DNA from: Anthopleura xanthogrammica
Taxonomy: Eukaryota; Cnidaria; Anthozoa; Actiniaria; Actiniidae
DNA: 64,000 bases
Reading direction: 5' to 3'
Assembly: GCA_964019055.1 (NCBI GenBank)
Contig: OZ025214.1
Span: 7,129,358 to 7,193,357 of the forward strand
In this document: positions 46,051 to 57,565 of the stretch, one piece after another
Numbering within the stretch: the stretch's first letter is position 1
How the letters are laid out: the number at the start of each line of letters is the position of its first letter
Position numbers and translations under genes: made by a program
Notes under the pieces: model-generated
What the model saw: only the letters and a program-made list of their open reading frames with translations
Databases searched by the model: none
What the model was told of the DNA's origin: nothing

Positions 46051-46095
46051 GTATATAATAATATTTTTGTTCCAAGGTATCAAACTGAAGCGCTT

Positions 46096-46424
46096 ACAGT
46101 CAAAACGGCTCAAGCGTACCCCCCCCCCCCCTAGAAATCATTAATGTATTTATTATTCTAATATCGAGTTCATTACTCATTCTGACTCCAAACTTGAAGA
46201 TAAATTATCTACTTGAGTTTTGATTTGATTCTTCATTAATTATCATGCCAAGGTAGAAAAACTCCCCAGAAAGGCCATCCCTTAGAATTTTAGTTGTGAA
46301 ATGAATGTGAAGTTTGGAGTCTTCCGATTTTTTAATGAAAACTCAGAGTGAATAATCAACTGAATATTCGAATAATGAAATCATTAATGGAGCCTAGGGG
46401 GTACGCTTGAGCTGTTTTGACTGT
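46096..46424. mobile_element. Foldback element (ACAGTCAAAAC ends)
   Basis: ACAGTCAAAACGGCTCAAGCG plus a C-run at the left pairs with GGGGGTACGCTTGAGCTGTTTTGACTGT at the right. Just past the duplication boundary. Confidence 0.8.
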
Positions 46425-46538
46425 AAAAAGCTTCACGTAAAGAGGAGCTACAATACGGAATGGTCCTTCCTCTAAGCCCAAACAGGCAACCACTTTGAAG
46501 TCTTTAGTTTTGTTCAGTAGCTTGCGAATCGAAAGCCC

Positions 46539-46895
46539 GTGGGCACCCAGAAATATTTCAGAAATCGAATATTGTTCGTTGAACAATCTGAAGAAATTTT
46601 CTAACTGGAAGAAGTTTGACTGATTTGTAGTCAGATAAACTTCTTGCAGTTAGAGAGTGATTACTGATTTCAAATACTCTCAAATATTTATTATTTTTTA
46701 TTTGTTTAATTCATTCATTCAATCTACATTTTCACTTTTTATACACCTTATCATTCGCCGTTTATGTAATTTTTCTTTAGTTTTTTTTTATCTGCTAGTA
46801 TTAGAGTTAAAAAATTATAGTAGTATAAATGGAAGAGGTTCGAAGAGGTGTACAACGAACAATAAAATATTTCTGAACTATTTCTGGGTGCCCAC
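46539..46895. mobile_element. Foldback element (GTGGGCACCCAG ends)
   Basis: GTGGGCACCCAGAAATATTT at the left and its imperfect complement ending CTGGGTGCCCAC at the right; the ATTGTTCGTTG block inside the ends also pairs. Confidence 0.78.
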
Positions 46896-46899
46896 AGTT

Positions 46900-47590
46900 C
46901 AGTCGGAGAGCGTGTATAAATAAAGTTGATCTAACTATCAGTATCTAGGCTATGTATTGTGCAATTCCAAATAGGTGACGATAACAGTCTAGAACAATGC
47001 TTGAACATTAGTGAATAACTGATAGTAGCTTCTGTGCAAGTACCATGACTACCCACGCTGTAATTCAGAAAGCATGGCATATTAGATCATGGAATAATAT
47101 TTAAGCATAAAAATGATAAAAATAATAATAATAAATTAAATTGGATAACAATCATGACAAGGACAGAACAAGCTATTATGTTACATACATCTATAGATCA
47201 ATTGAGCAAAAACTGTTGAATATATAAATATGTATATATAAAGCAAGTTGGGCATACCTATGATTATTTATGAGAAGCTGGGGGCATGAAATTTTATACC
47301 GTTTACAATATAAAACACGACAGAAAATGCTTATGGACTTAATCTTCTGTTAAATTACAAGACAAATACCAAGATACTACCTATATTTACTCAATTATGG
47401 CTAGTTTCCACCATAATGTATCCTACCGACCCCTGCAATATGTGCTTTATTGTTTTTGCTTGAATGGTTGCTTCGGCGTCAAGTTTTTATGTATTTTTCC
47501 AATTGAGTGAGCAATCGTGTTTACGAGTCGGTTTTTTTCCGCGTTTCTGCGTTTGGCGCCTTGGTAACATTAATTTCATTGTTATTTAAA
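46900..47590. other. AT-rich intergenic stretch
   Basis: No gene or repeat structure recognised. Confidence 0.5.
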
Positions 47591-47750
47591 AAAAAGCTGC
47601 AGTCAGTACTACAAAGCTGAAATCTAGAAAGAAAGAGCCGTACAAAAACTTCTCTGGCTTAAACTTGTACAGTTTTGCGTACTTGAACTTTACTTCTTGT
47701 TTTTGTAATCTTAATTATTTGAAGCTGAAAAATGGCGGGCGATTTAGAAG
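47591..47750 (+). promoter_or_regulatory. Candidate 5' leader exon of the MATE transporter gene
   Basis: An ATG in good context (47732) opens MAGDLE and runs straight into a strong donor, GAAG|GTAAGA, at 47750/47751. Spliced to the acceptor TTTCTTGCAG (ending 49696) it would give a nine-codon upstream frame, stop included, followed by the transporter start at 49727. Upstream, 47500-47580 is relatively CpG-rich. It could also be the first exon of another gene. Confidence 0.35.
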
Positions 47751-48192
47751 GTAAGAATTATCTATAATTTCACAGCTTGATGTGTTGCTTTATTAATTCA
47801 ATTTTCTTAGTACAAGAGCTAGACTAAAGTAGCAAAGTAAACCCAAAGGAATCAAGATATATGTATATTTTTTAATTCATAGCTGCGCTGCTAGAGTGCA
47901 AAATTATTTCTGTGAAACAGTACAATTTCTATAATGATTACTGAATTCATTCCTGATTAGAAATAGAAAACGCGGGACGCACGCTGTGTGCAGATATGAA
48001 GCACTCAGGGAGAGCACTTGAGAGAAGAAGTACGACGCGTACGATTGCTTTTTTTATTTCTTTTATAAAATACAAACTAGCGATTTTCATTAAAATTTCT
48101 GTGAGTAGCGTGCAATTTACATGTATTGCATTAGTATATTGCATATTGTATTCACTGAATTTGCAGTTATCAACTTCTTAGGAACGAAATAA

Positions 48193-48492
48193 ATAGAGGA
48201 TATTACATGGTCGCGCGGAGATACGAATTTTATCTTCGAGTGTTGATATTATCTCTCACGAGTGAGCGCAGCGAAAAATTCGTATGTCCAAGCGGCCATG
48301 TAATGTTCTGTTTAATATATGAAATCTTCAATGAAAAACAATGGAAAATTTGAGACTTGCTGAGCAAAAAGTCGAAATTTGACACCACCAGTGTTGATAT
48401 AAATCGTATCCCCACTGGCCACTGGTGGGAGTGGGGATATCAATTTTATCATTTTGATGTCACTCAATATCACACTCTATTTCATATAATAA
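48193..48492 (-). mobile_element. 300-bp non-autonomous relative of the recombinase element
   Basis: Reverse-complemented, it matches the first about 110 bp and last about 160 bp of 491-2573, joined with the coding region deleted. It keeps the TTATTATATGAAAT start, the CCCCAC/GTGGGG hairpin, the palindromic block and the CATGTAATATCCTCTAT end. Flanks show no duplication. This fixes the family's ends and shows it moved in trans. Confidence 0.88.
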
Positions 48493-48628
48493 TGTATTCT
48501 ACTAAATCTCTGCAGATTCATTTTATTTTCACAACAGACACTTAGAAATATTAGATCTTAAAAATTTAACTTTACTTGAAATTTTATCACGTTAAAATAA
48601 TTCCCAATAAATTTCAATAACCCTAACA

Positions 48629-48692
48629 GGAATAGAGCCTTGAACCCTAACCTCACTAATCCCTTTCTCTAACCACTAAGCCACAAGGTGAA
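48629..48692 (-). repeat. tRNA-like SINE fragment
   Basis: The minus strand has TGGCTTAGTGGTTAGA (A box) and GGGTTCAAGGC (B box) at tRNA spacing but no paired acceptor stem, so it is more likely a SINE than a tRNA gene. Confidence 0.5.
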
Positions 48693-48734
48693 TTGGCCTT
48701 TACAGAATTCAAGAGGGCACTAGGGCCGAGTGAC

Positions 48735-49084
48735 ATATTAATCTAATTCATTCTCGTACCCAGAGCCTTCTAACCTTTTTAACGAAAAATCAAAGGCTCT
48801 GGGCAACTCTACAATTCTATCCAATTCCATTGGCTGTTGAAAATAACATAGAAATGAGATCTAATTGGTCAATTAGGTAAACAAACATACCAACGGAAAC
48901 CAAGCAAGCCAAATCTCTTCGAATCTTGAATCAAATCTTATTTCCATTTGTCGAACGTATAAACTTTTGCAAATATAGAATACGATCTTGAGAGAGAATG
49001 GATGCGCTCTGACGACCTAGTCGCAAGGTTGTGGCTTCTGGTCAGTAGGGTTTCCCAGAGCCTGTTTTTTAATTAGATTAATAT
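48735..49084. mobile_element. Foldback element (ATATTAATCTAATT ends)
   Basis: Left ATATTAATCTAATTCATT...CCCAGAGCC pairs with right CCCAGAGCC...AATTAGATTAATAT. A second inverted copy of the CAGAGCCTT block lies at 48761-48803. Confidence 0.7.
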
Positions 49085-49321
49085 TTCTAGATTCCGGAAA
49101 GGCAAATTCGCTGACAACGGAATTTTTTCGAAAGCTTTATATGAATTACACGTTCATTGTATGACTAGTTTTGTTTAGTAAACAACTCGAATAGTAAATA
49201 GTAAATTGCTGTTGTTCAGTGGGAATTATTTCGGAAACCTCGCCAAAGAGGAAATAACATGGCCAATTCGAGCTTATGAATATGGTATACACCGGTATAT
49301 AAAGGTATACAACCTTTACTC

Positions 49322-49487
49322 ACAGTTCCCTGCACCATCTTGAAAGGTAGCCATGCCTTTGCATCGAAGCGAGACATGAGGTGAGCTTGCAATGATAGAG
49401 ACCTTTTTTAACACTTTAGAAAATTATTCACGTCTCTATCATTGCAAGCTCACCGTCACTCGCTCTCAAGATGGCGCAGGGAACTGT
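49322..49487. repeat. 166-bp foldback just upstream of the MATE gene
   Basis: Perfect 22-nt arms (GTGAGCTTGCAATGATAGAG plus AC) at 49381-49402 and 49432-49453 with a 29-nt loop, extended by an outer imperfect pair ACAGTTCCCTGC / GCAGGGAACTGT. Probably a small transposon; its transcript would form a strong hairpin. Confidence 0.82.
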
Positions 49488-49726
49488 AAAGGGGACTATT
49501 CACGATTGTACCAAGTAAAACTGACATTCTATGCTCTTATTCTAAAATTCAAAAATGCCATATTTTTAATTGTGCTAAGGGAGGAGGGGACCCTCAGGCC
49601 CATCCCTCTGCTATGCTGCGTGCATTAAATGTCAACAAACAGTCGGAATTATTTGGGACAATACTTTAAGGCAATACTTTTTGTTATTTCTTGCAGATAT
49701 ATAACGAACCATAATCTGCCGTGGCC

Positions 49727-51382
49727 ATGGGTTATAAAGAAACTCTATCGTCGATAGCCAAAACGTTTCCAATATCAACGTTCAAAAACTTGTTCCAGTT
49801 GATTTGGCCATTGTATATATCTCTGTTGGTTCGCCGGTTCGTTGGGCCGATCAATGCAGCATTCGCAGGTAGAATTGGAACGAAAGACTTGGGAGCCGTT
49901 GGTATTTCATATGGTCTTTTGGCTGTAACAGCAACCGGCCTTGGCAGTGGCTTAGCTGTATCATATGAGACCATGGCCGCTAAAGCCTTAGGAGCGCGAC
50001 AGTACCACATGGTTGGAATCCTCCTTCAGAAAGCATTCTTGCTTGCGGGCTGCCTGTGTATTTTTGTGACGTCACTGTGGTTCCATGTTGGTGTCATTCT
50101 TAAATTGATCGGGATCCCTGTGGATGTAGCAGACAAGTCAGAGGAGTACCTTTTAATGTACATTCCCTCCATGCTAGGGATATTTCTGTTTCGATTATTA
50201 AGAGCATATCTTATCGTTCAGCGTAACGTCATTCCATCTTCTGTTGTTGCCTTTATTGGAGTAGCTCTTTTGATTCCCTTTAACTACGCTTGCATATATT
50301 TATTCCATTGGGGAATATCTGGAATAGCGATTGCAAGTGATTTTTCCTATACCTTGATGGTTCTTCTAATGGTTGCATACATATTGATAACCGGCATCTA
50401 TGAAGAAACATGGCCTGGATTGACTACAAGATGTTTTCTCGAGTGGAAAAGCTACCTGACCTTAGCAGTCCCAGGCGCTCTAAGTTTCTTGCTGAAATCT
50501 TCGGTGCACGAGATCGCGCTGATCGCAATCAGCAGGATAGGAGAGGCAGAAAGCGCGGCACAGACTGCGCTGTTCACAATGATGAAAGCTATGCTAACTC
50601 TGCCATTTGCGATAGCCATGCCAATGAACATCAACATAGCTAAGCATTTTGGAGAAGGAAATCCTGACGAATCGAGGCGAACAGCAATAATTGGTTGCCT
50701 CTTGAATCTCGTCATGTCCCTTGTTTTTGCAGGAGGCTTGCTCGCTTTAAAAGATGTAATTGGTAGAGTGTTCACCAACGACGTTGCAGTTCAAACCTTA
50801 ATTGCCCACGTGACACCTTACGCTGCATTTTCTTTCTTATTAGAATCCATCACCACTGTAATGTTTGTCAACTTCTTATCCCTAAGATTACAGTTTCACT
50901 CGACGGTCATCTATTTCATTTCTTGTTATTTGATTGGTTTACCACTGGGCATCTCACTGGCTCTTTACAAGAACGATCTCTCCATGTTGTGGTGTGGTCT
51001 AGCGGTGGGTTTCTGTGTTCAGTTCTTCATGTTTTCTGTACTGATTTTTTTCAAAGTTGACTTTGAAAGAATTTCGGAAGAAAGAGTAAAGGTCAACGAA
51101 GAAAAGGAAAAAATTGAATATTCTCCCGTAAAAACTGTTGAAGATGAATCTAGAGAAGAAGGATCGGAAAGGAAGCAAATTAGTGATATTAAGAAAACAA
51201 TACCACGCGATGATATCGAGAGTGACGCAGAACAATCATTTGCAGAAGACAAAGATGACACACACATTGGTGATGAGGAGGAAGTAACCCTTAAACTGAT
51301 TGGAAAACGATTTTTAATCTTTGGAATTGCGTCTCTTTGTCTTATAGTTTCAATAGTTATTAGAGTCAAGGTAGGCGTCTAA
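49727..51382 (+). CDS. MATE-family (SLC47-like) multidrug/toxin extrusion transporter
   Basis: The ATG at 49727 (MGYKETLSS) gives 551 aa; the GTG two codons earlier is not needed. MATE proteins exchange protons or Na+ for organic cations across membranes. About twelve hydrophobic segments form two related halves. GLGSGLAVSYETMAAKALGA (about residues 67-86) is the typical MATE TM2 signature, QTALFTMMKAMLTLPFAIAM and NINIAKHFGEGNP are the second-half equivalents. An acidic, lysine-rich cytoplasmic stretch (about 442-522) and a last hydrophobic segment (about 526-545) follow, matching the extra C-terminal helix of animal SLC47 proteins. The coding region has no intron. An acceptor at 49696 suggests a spliced 5' leader. 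Foldback elements lie on both sides. Confidence 0.9.
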   Translation: MGYKETLSSIAKTFPISTFKNLFQLIWPLYISLLVRRFVGPINAAFAGRIGTKDLGAVGISYGLLAVTATGLGSGLAVSYETMAAKALGARQYHMVGILLQKAFLLAGCLCIFVTSLWFHVGVILKLIGIPVDVADKSEEYLLMYIPSMLGIFLFRLLRAYLIVQRNVIPSSVVAFIGVALLIPFNYACIYLFHWGISGIAIASDFSYTLMVLLMVAYILITGIYEETWPGLTTRCFLEWKSYLTLAVPGALSFLLKSSVHEIALIAISRIGEAESAAQTALFTMMKAMLTLPFAIAMPMNINIAKHFGEGNPDESRRTAIIGCLLNLVMSLVFAGGLLALKDVIGRVFTNDVAVQTLIAHVTPYAAFSFLLESITTVMFVNFLSLRLQFHSTVIYFISCYLIGLPLGISLALYKNDLSMLWCGLAVGFCVQFFMFSVLIFFKVDFERISEERVKVNEEKEKIEYSPVKTVEDESREEGSERKQISDIKKTIPRDDIESDAEQSFAEDKDDTHIGDEEEVTLKLIGKRFLIFGIASLCLIVSIVIRVKVGV

Positions 51383-51405
51383 CATATTCAACTAGTATAC
51401 TCGAT

Positions 51406-51689
51406 ACAGCTACTTCAAAAAACGTTGAATACTGAATACTGCATACCGAATAATGCATTCCAAGACCAAATGGCATTGTGGGTCTCATTAATTTGAAATA
51501 CAAAGTAAATATACAGCGATTTGCTCTCTATAAGTCAGTTAGTATATTGCTTTGGATGGAATGCACTGAAAATAGAATAAATAATAATTATTTATTTCAC
51601 TTTAGACAATATTAAATGACCAAAAATTCATTTCGGTATTGGAATGCACTATTCAGTATTCAGTATTCAACGTTTTTTGAAATAGCTGT
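51406..51689. mobile_element. Foldback element (ACAGCTACTTCAAAA ends)
   Basis: Terminal inverted repeats of about 40 bp containing AAAAAACGTTGAATACTGAA, directly downstream of the MATE stop codon, so it may contribute 3' UTR. Confidence 0.85.
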
Positions 51690-51738
51690 AAACAAAATAA
51701 TCACAATCAGTATGAGCCATTAATTGAAAGAACTATCT

Positions 51739-51867
51739 TAGGCCCAGTTCAAACGTTGATTTTATCCTGAATGATGAAATGACACCAAAGAAGACCGCCT
51801 TATTATCAATTGTTTTCAATGCGTTCGGCTCATGAGAAGATCGACGTTTGAACTGATCATGAGCCTA
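51739..51867. mobile_element. 130-bp foldback element (TAGGC ends)
   Basis: TAGGCCCAGTTCAAACGTTGAT at the left pairs with ATCGACGTTTGAACTGATCATGAGCCTA at the right. Confidence 0.7.
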
Positions 51868-52420
51868 ATAGGCAATGTACATTAAAGTTCACAAAGCATT
51901 CTGGGAAAGTGAATCCTGTAAAAATTGAACAGAGAAATCAAAGGGACTATCAGAAAAAAATACTGCTATTTTCGTCTGTTGAAATCACTTTAATTTCCAT
52001 AGAAAATGTCGAAGGAAAAATTGTCAGATGAATTTTTAGAGGAGCCAAAAAGCATAAAGATTCACTTTCCCATCATGCTTTGTGTTACAATATCGAGCTC
52101 ATGCACATAGGCTATTGCACTATGACACTATGACGTTAGCAATAAAAATTAAATCACAATGAAATTCGGCGCGTCGCACTGTAACCCTTCAGCATTTTTG
52201 AGGATTTTCAGGGCTTTACTGGACCCAAACAATCTGTAAGCCCTTGCCAAACGAAACCATAGTTATTCGATTAAACACCGCGATGCTCTTTATATTTTAA
52301 ATTTATATTTCGCTCATTAGAAATCATATTATTTGTAAATGATAGCAAGCAAATGTTAAATAAACATGTTCTAAATGTCATTCACTGACTTATTTTGGGG
52401 TCCAAAAAAAGAGAAAGGAA

Positions 52421-53137
<717 letters not shown>

Positions 53138-53465
53138 AAAAAAATATATTCTTAGAAAATGTCAACAATTGAGACTGATGAGGCTTTGATTAAGTGCTGC
53201 ATTGCTGTGTATGAATACTGCGCTTATTCTAGGGCGAAATCTAAAACGCTCTCCCTCATAAGTTTAATTTTAGCTCTTTTATGAATTCATGCAGGTCCTC
53301 CCCCCCCCCCCCCCCCTGATCCAGACCTGATCGAGACCACCCTACGCCCTTGGCTCGTGTTTGAGGTTTTTCGACAGTTATAAATTTTGAGAGCCATACA
53401 CTTTAAAATTCTTATTCGATAGCTAGGATTTTTTCAATGTACTGAGAGTTGGTCTTGAATGCCAC

Positions 53466-53607
53466 TAGCTGTTATTACGGATGCATGAAAATGAGATGCA
53501 AATGATATATTCTTTTGTTATAAGAATCACACAAGTAAGACATCGGGTGAATACAATGCTTATTGTCTCATTTGTGTCTCATTTGCATGCATCCGTAATA
53601 ACAGCTA
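53466..53607. mobile_element. 142-bp foldback element (TAGCTGTTATTACGG ends)
   Basis: About 40-bp terminal inverted repeats, TAGCTGTTATTACGGATGCA and complement, also pairing through GAGATGCAAATGA. Confidence 0.85.
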
Positions 53608-54085
53608 TTTGCTAAGTCATGACCAAACCTAAGTATAGGGGGTGGTGAAGAATAGTGGCACTAAACTGCTACATGAGACTCAGTAGAGGGAACTAAGTCC
53701 ACTTACATTAAGGCTAGTTTGCTCAAACATGAGCAAAGTAAGTGACACTAAAATGCTTACATAGTATATATAATAAGGCTTGTTTGTTTAGTCATTTACT
53801 TAATCCTAACCCTAAAGCCAACCCTTACAGGATTTCCCTAAACTAACCCTAGCCTAATCCTATCTTAGCAATAACATGGGGTAAGAGTGTGAAGAGTGGA
53901 GTCACATTCATTTTTTATCAGAGAGGGGGGGAGGGGGGGGGGGGGAGGGGAGACTTGAAAAAATAGGAACAAATATTTTTTTTCCCTCTAACCTCCAATG
54001 AAAAGTAGAAGTCCCCCTCCCCCCTTTCTCACCCATCCCACCCTACCATTAATAATGAATGGTTTTTTACTTACAACATACAGTA

Positions 54086-54391
54086 TTAGTCTTTTTTAAC
54101 AGCTGGACTCTTGTAAACAGAAGCTGGGATCCCAAACTTGTTTTTGGCATAAATGTTCAATGATGTATATATATCAGGTTTGTACTGCATCCCAACATAG
54201 ATGCCAGCATCTCGCAGGCCTTTCTCCACTCTTCTAACATCATTTTCATCTGTAAAGTCTTTGGTGTAGATGCAGATCACATGGCTATTATCTGGCTTTT
54301 TTGGACTTACTTTGGCTGCATTACCAAGTTTACCTGCAGCAACAGCTTTAGCAACAGTGAACCACAATTCATCTATTTGATCACTAAAACA

Positions 54392-54430
<39 letters not shown>

Positions 54431-55785
54431 CGTTTAACAGAAGGCCTACATTACAAGAAGTGCTTAAATTTCAGTAGGGCTCTGTAAAACATAAAACTAA
54501 CTAAATAAATAAATATAAGAAAATTCAGTGATCAAAATATAAAAAAATATACAATGCAATAAAATATAAGAGATAAAAGATATAAATAGCAAATAAAACT
54601 ATAAACGTCTGTATGCAATTATAAAAGAATCTGAGAGATTAGGTACAGTGATAGTGTGACTAAATTGTTGCATTTAACATAAGACTCACAAGCTTTGAGC
54701 ATGGGCCAAGTAGATATATTTTAGGTACTGGAATAGTAAAATTAGAACACAGAGAATATACACTTTTAAATTTCTTAGATTATTATGGGTTGCTAGCCAC
54801 TCACCAATGTGACCCAGGATCAATTCCCAAGTGACAGGTTAACAAGGTGTTATTAATCTAAGGCTGCATGTTGGTAGGGGAGGGGTGTGACAGGCTCAGT
54901 CCCCCCCTAATATGGGGGAGGGACTAGGAAGCCAGCTCCCCATCACCCCAGCCCCAATATTTTTGACCTCGCTATATGGCCTTGTAAGATTTCACATATA
55001 TATGCTACAGATTTATTAATGTGTACTTTATGGATGTAACAATTTAGTAAATGATGTAATATATATTAAACAGCTATCTGTCTTGCATAAATGTAAGTCC
55101 TTAAATACCCTTGTAAGTTCAGTTGGTTCAGCCTTGAGTTGGACAAAAAAACCTAAGCTGCACTGGAATTTACCAGGTTAAGTTTATTTACGGGGTCCAC
55201 TGGACTCATATCCTTATATTTTAGGAAGAAAAACACAAGCAGAAACATATTTTTTCAAGGTCAGGGGAAAGTCAGGGAATTCTTCTTTCAGTCAGGAAAA
55301 AATTAGATTTTGAGTACTGCAATTTTCATAAATATGCGAACTCTGTAATTTCGAGTTGCTCGCTGGAATTTGTTTTTTTACTGACGCCAATCATAAATAT
55401 AAAAGGTACCGACTGATTATTTTTGATTGATGGAAGCGATAAACCAAATTTCAGCATGCAGCTCGCAGCTACCGAGTTTATGAAAATAGCAGAAAAACAT
55501 CAACTGATGATTAGGATAAATCTTAAGATAACTTCAGTTGATACTAAGATGGCTTTCCATAAAGAAATCATGATATTTTGCACAACTTTATCCAATATTG
55601 GTAATTATAATTGATTTCTTATTATTGTAATAAAAAAAAACATGTATCTGAAATGATTAATAATAAGCAATTATTGGACGAGGTTGAGCAAAATATCGTG
55701 ATTTGTTAGTCAGGCGAGCAAGCAATTATTTGCTGATGCCAAAGGCAGAGGCAAATAATTGCTTGCAAGACACTAACAAATCTCG

Positions 55786-55819
<34 letters not shown>

Positions 55820-57472
55820 ATCATTCAAATTATTTTTTCTAATCTTTGAGGGGCAGTGCGAGTCAAAAATAACAAAGAAGTCAGCTCATTTTTTCAGGGA
55901 AGCGAGCCATTGTCAAATACAGCGTTACTGCGCATGAGCAAACTGTTATTTGCAGTAAGATGGCTCTGCACCGTAATGCGCATGAGCAGACCGTTATTTG
56001 TAGGCAGTTCTTTGCAGTTCTCTCGGCCAATCAAAATGAGGGAAAAAATAATTTGAATGATAATTAAAAATATTGGAGAGGGCAATGCTATATGGCAATG
56101 GCTGTGCACATTTCAAAGCATGTGGTTGGGTGTTGGGGGCTAATATGCAAATAAGAGGGAAATAAAAAGTGGGGGGATAAGATTGAAAAATTTAAAAGAC
56201 TAGTATGGAAAAGATAAATAAAGGACCACACCTGCCACCGCCATCCGGCTCTCCTATCCCTGCTATAAACTAATGTGAACCAAAATATATATATTTTATA
56301 TTATAGTAAATATATATTGGTCTGTGTAACAGTAAAATTAGAACACAGAGAATATACACTTTTACATCTCTTAGATTGTAATGGGTTGCTAGCCGCTCAC
56401 CCATGTGACCCAGGATCAATTCCCAAGTCACTTGGTGTCATGTGAACAAAAGTCATATATATTTCAATAAAGTTAGTCACCAGAAATGGCTACAAAGCTC
56501 GGACTGGCAAAGATTATGGGTAGATACATTTTACATGTTTCAACTGCTTGATAGCTATTAATGGAATTGATATATTTTACCAGTCACAGTACGTTCCACC
56601 TCCTGTGAGCATCCTCAAGCTGCACTTTATATTAAAAAGCTTTACTTAATATTTAATGAAATGTTTTCCCATGATCCTAAGCTGTCTCAGCTTTGTAGAT
56701 TTTTGGTGACTAACTTTATTGAAATAAGTATATTTATTTTATTTTATTAGTTCTTCATTTTACGAGGTAGCATAGTTAACCTCACAGTTACAAAATTATG
56801 TGATTTATCCCAGTTGTTTAGTTTTCTTCCCTTTGCAAATATCAACTTCTTAATTCTAGTTACAAGTCAGTGGTTATAAAGAGCTGCATGTACTAAACGC
56901 CATTAACAATTATTTATGTATATTATTGAGCACTATATTGCCTATGCTCAAATCTGAGGACATGTAACAAAGGACCAATTAATATTATTATTTTTTTAAT
57001 TGAAATATCTTTCACCACCAAAACAATTTTATTAATTCCCTTGAGCTTCACCCTAAGCTTATTTTAATGTGCTTACCAAGCACATTCGATCGATAACTAC
57101 TTGACTTGATCGATAACTACTTGACTTTTAAAAATACTAAAAAAAATTTCGCTGCCAAACTAACCTGTTAGCAAATATCATCCACTTTCCTGTCGTGTAG
57201 TTGTATTTTACGGCCAAATCCTTCAGAGTTTCTGCAGTAACATGTTTTACAGATTTCTTCAGCAAGCCATTCCACTCGGCCTTCAGCACCGTACGGCTCT
57301 TTGTTTCTTCCTCTTCTTCTTCTCGCTCGTTGTCATCACTCTGTCCTTTCTGTTGATATGGTACGGATATCCACGAAGCTTCATTTTGTTGTATTTTCGA
57401 AGGCCTGTTTCTGTTTAAAAACGCTTCTAGAGGTTCTTTACCTTCATATACTTTCCAGGCCATATTCCCCAT
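54086..57472 (-). CDS. C11orf68/UPF0696 (DUF1917) family protein, two exons
   Basis: Exon 1 57472-57165 and exon 2 54383-54086 join in phase across a GT-AG intron of 2.8 kb (GTTAGT donor, TTGTTTTAG acceptor), giving about 201 aa. The frame has EPLEAFLNRNRPSKI, SWISVPY, ETLKDLAVKYNYTTGKWMIF, then after the junction SDQIDELWFTVAKAVAAGKL, HVICIYTKDFTDENDV and YKPDIYTSLNIYAKNKFGI. The order and blocks match the vertebrate C11orf68 (BLES03) family, whose biochemical role is not established. An acidic run (about EREEEEEE) sits between the first and second blocks. The start at 57472 (MGNMAWKVYEG) is a choice; the frame stays open upstream to 57565. The intron holds (AAT)n and dispersed repeats. Confidence 0.85.
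54394..54430. repeat. (AAT)n microsatellite
   Basis: A short pure AAT run immediately upstream of the acceptor of C11orf68-like exon 2, about 11 nt away. Confidence 0.9.
54738..54845 (+). repeat. Dispersed repeat, member 1
   Basis: TAAAATTAGAACACAGAGAA through GTGACCCAGGATCAATTCCC. The same about 108-bp block recurs at 56331-56438. Possibly a SINE. Confidence 0.7.
55652..55825. mobile_element. Long foldback element (GACGAGGTTGAGCAAAATATCG type)
   Basis: Arms of about 60-70 nt, including CAAAATATCGTGATTTGTTAG and GCAAATAATTGCTTGC pairs, flank a very short centre. It would form a long hairpin if transcribed. Confidence 0.85.
55818..56062. mobile_element. Adjacent element with TATCATTCAAATTATT ends
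   Basis: TATCATTCAAATTATTTTTT and its complement at 56042-56062 bound a block with two direct copies of GCGCATGAGCA plus a CTGTTATTTG-like part. Possibly one compound element with the preceding foldback. Confidence 0.65.
56331..56438 (+). repeat. Dispersed repeat, member 2
   Basis: Direct copy of 54738-54845 with scattered changes, also inside the C11orf68-like intron. Confidence 0.7.
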
Positions 57473-57565
57473 TCTTATCGCTGACCATAACCACAGGAAG
57501 CCCAAACCTAGATTGCGTGAGGTTGTATACCATGGCAGAGCCCCCACCCCTCCAAACATTATCAT

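Noticed and set aside
49732..50010. Antisense frames over the MATE gene
   Set aside because: Shadow frames of a strong coding sequence on the other strand.
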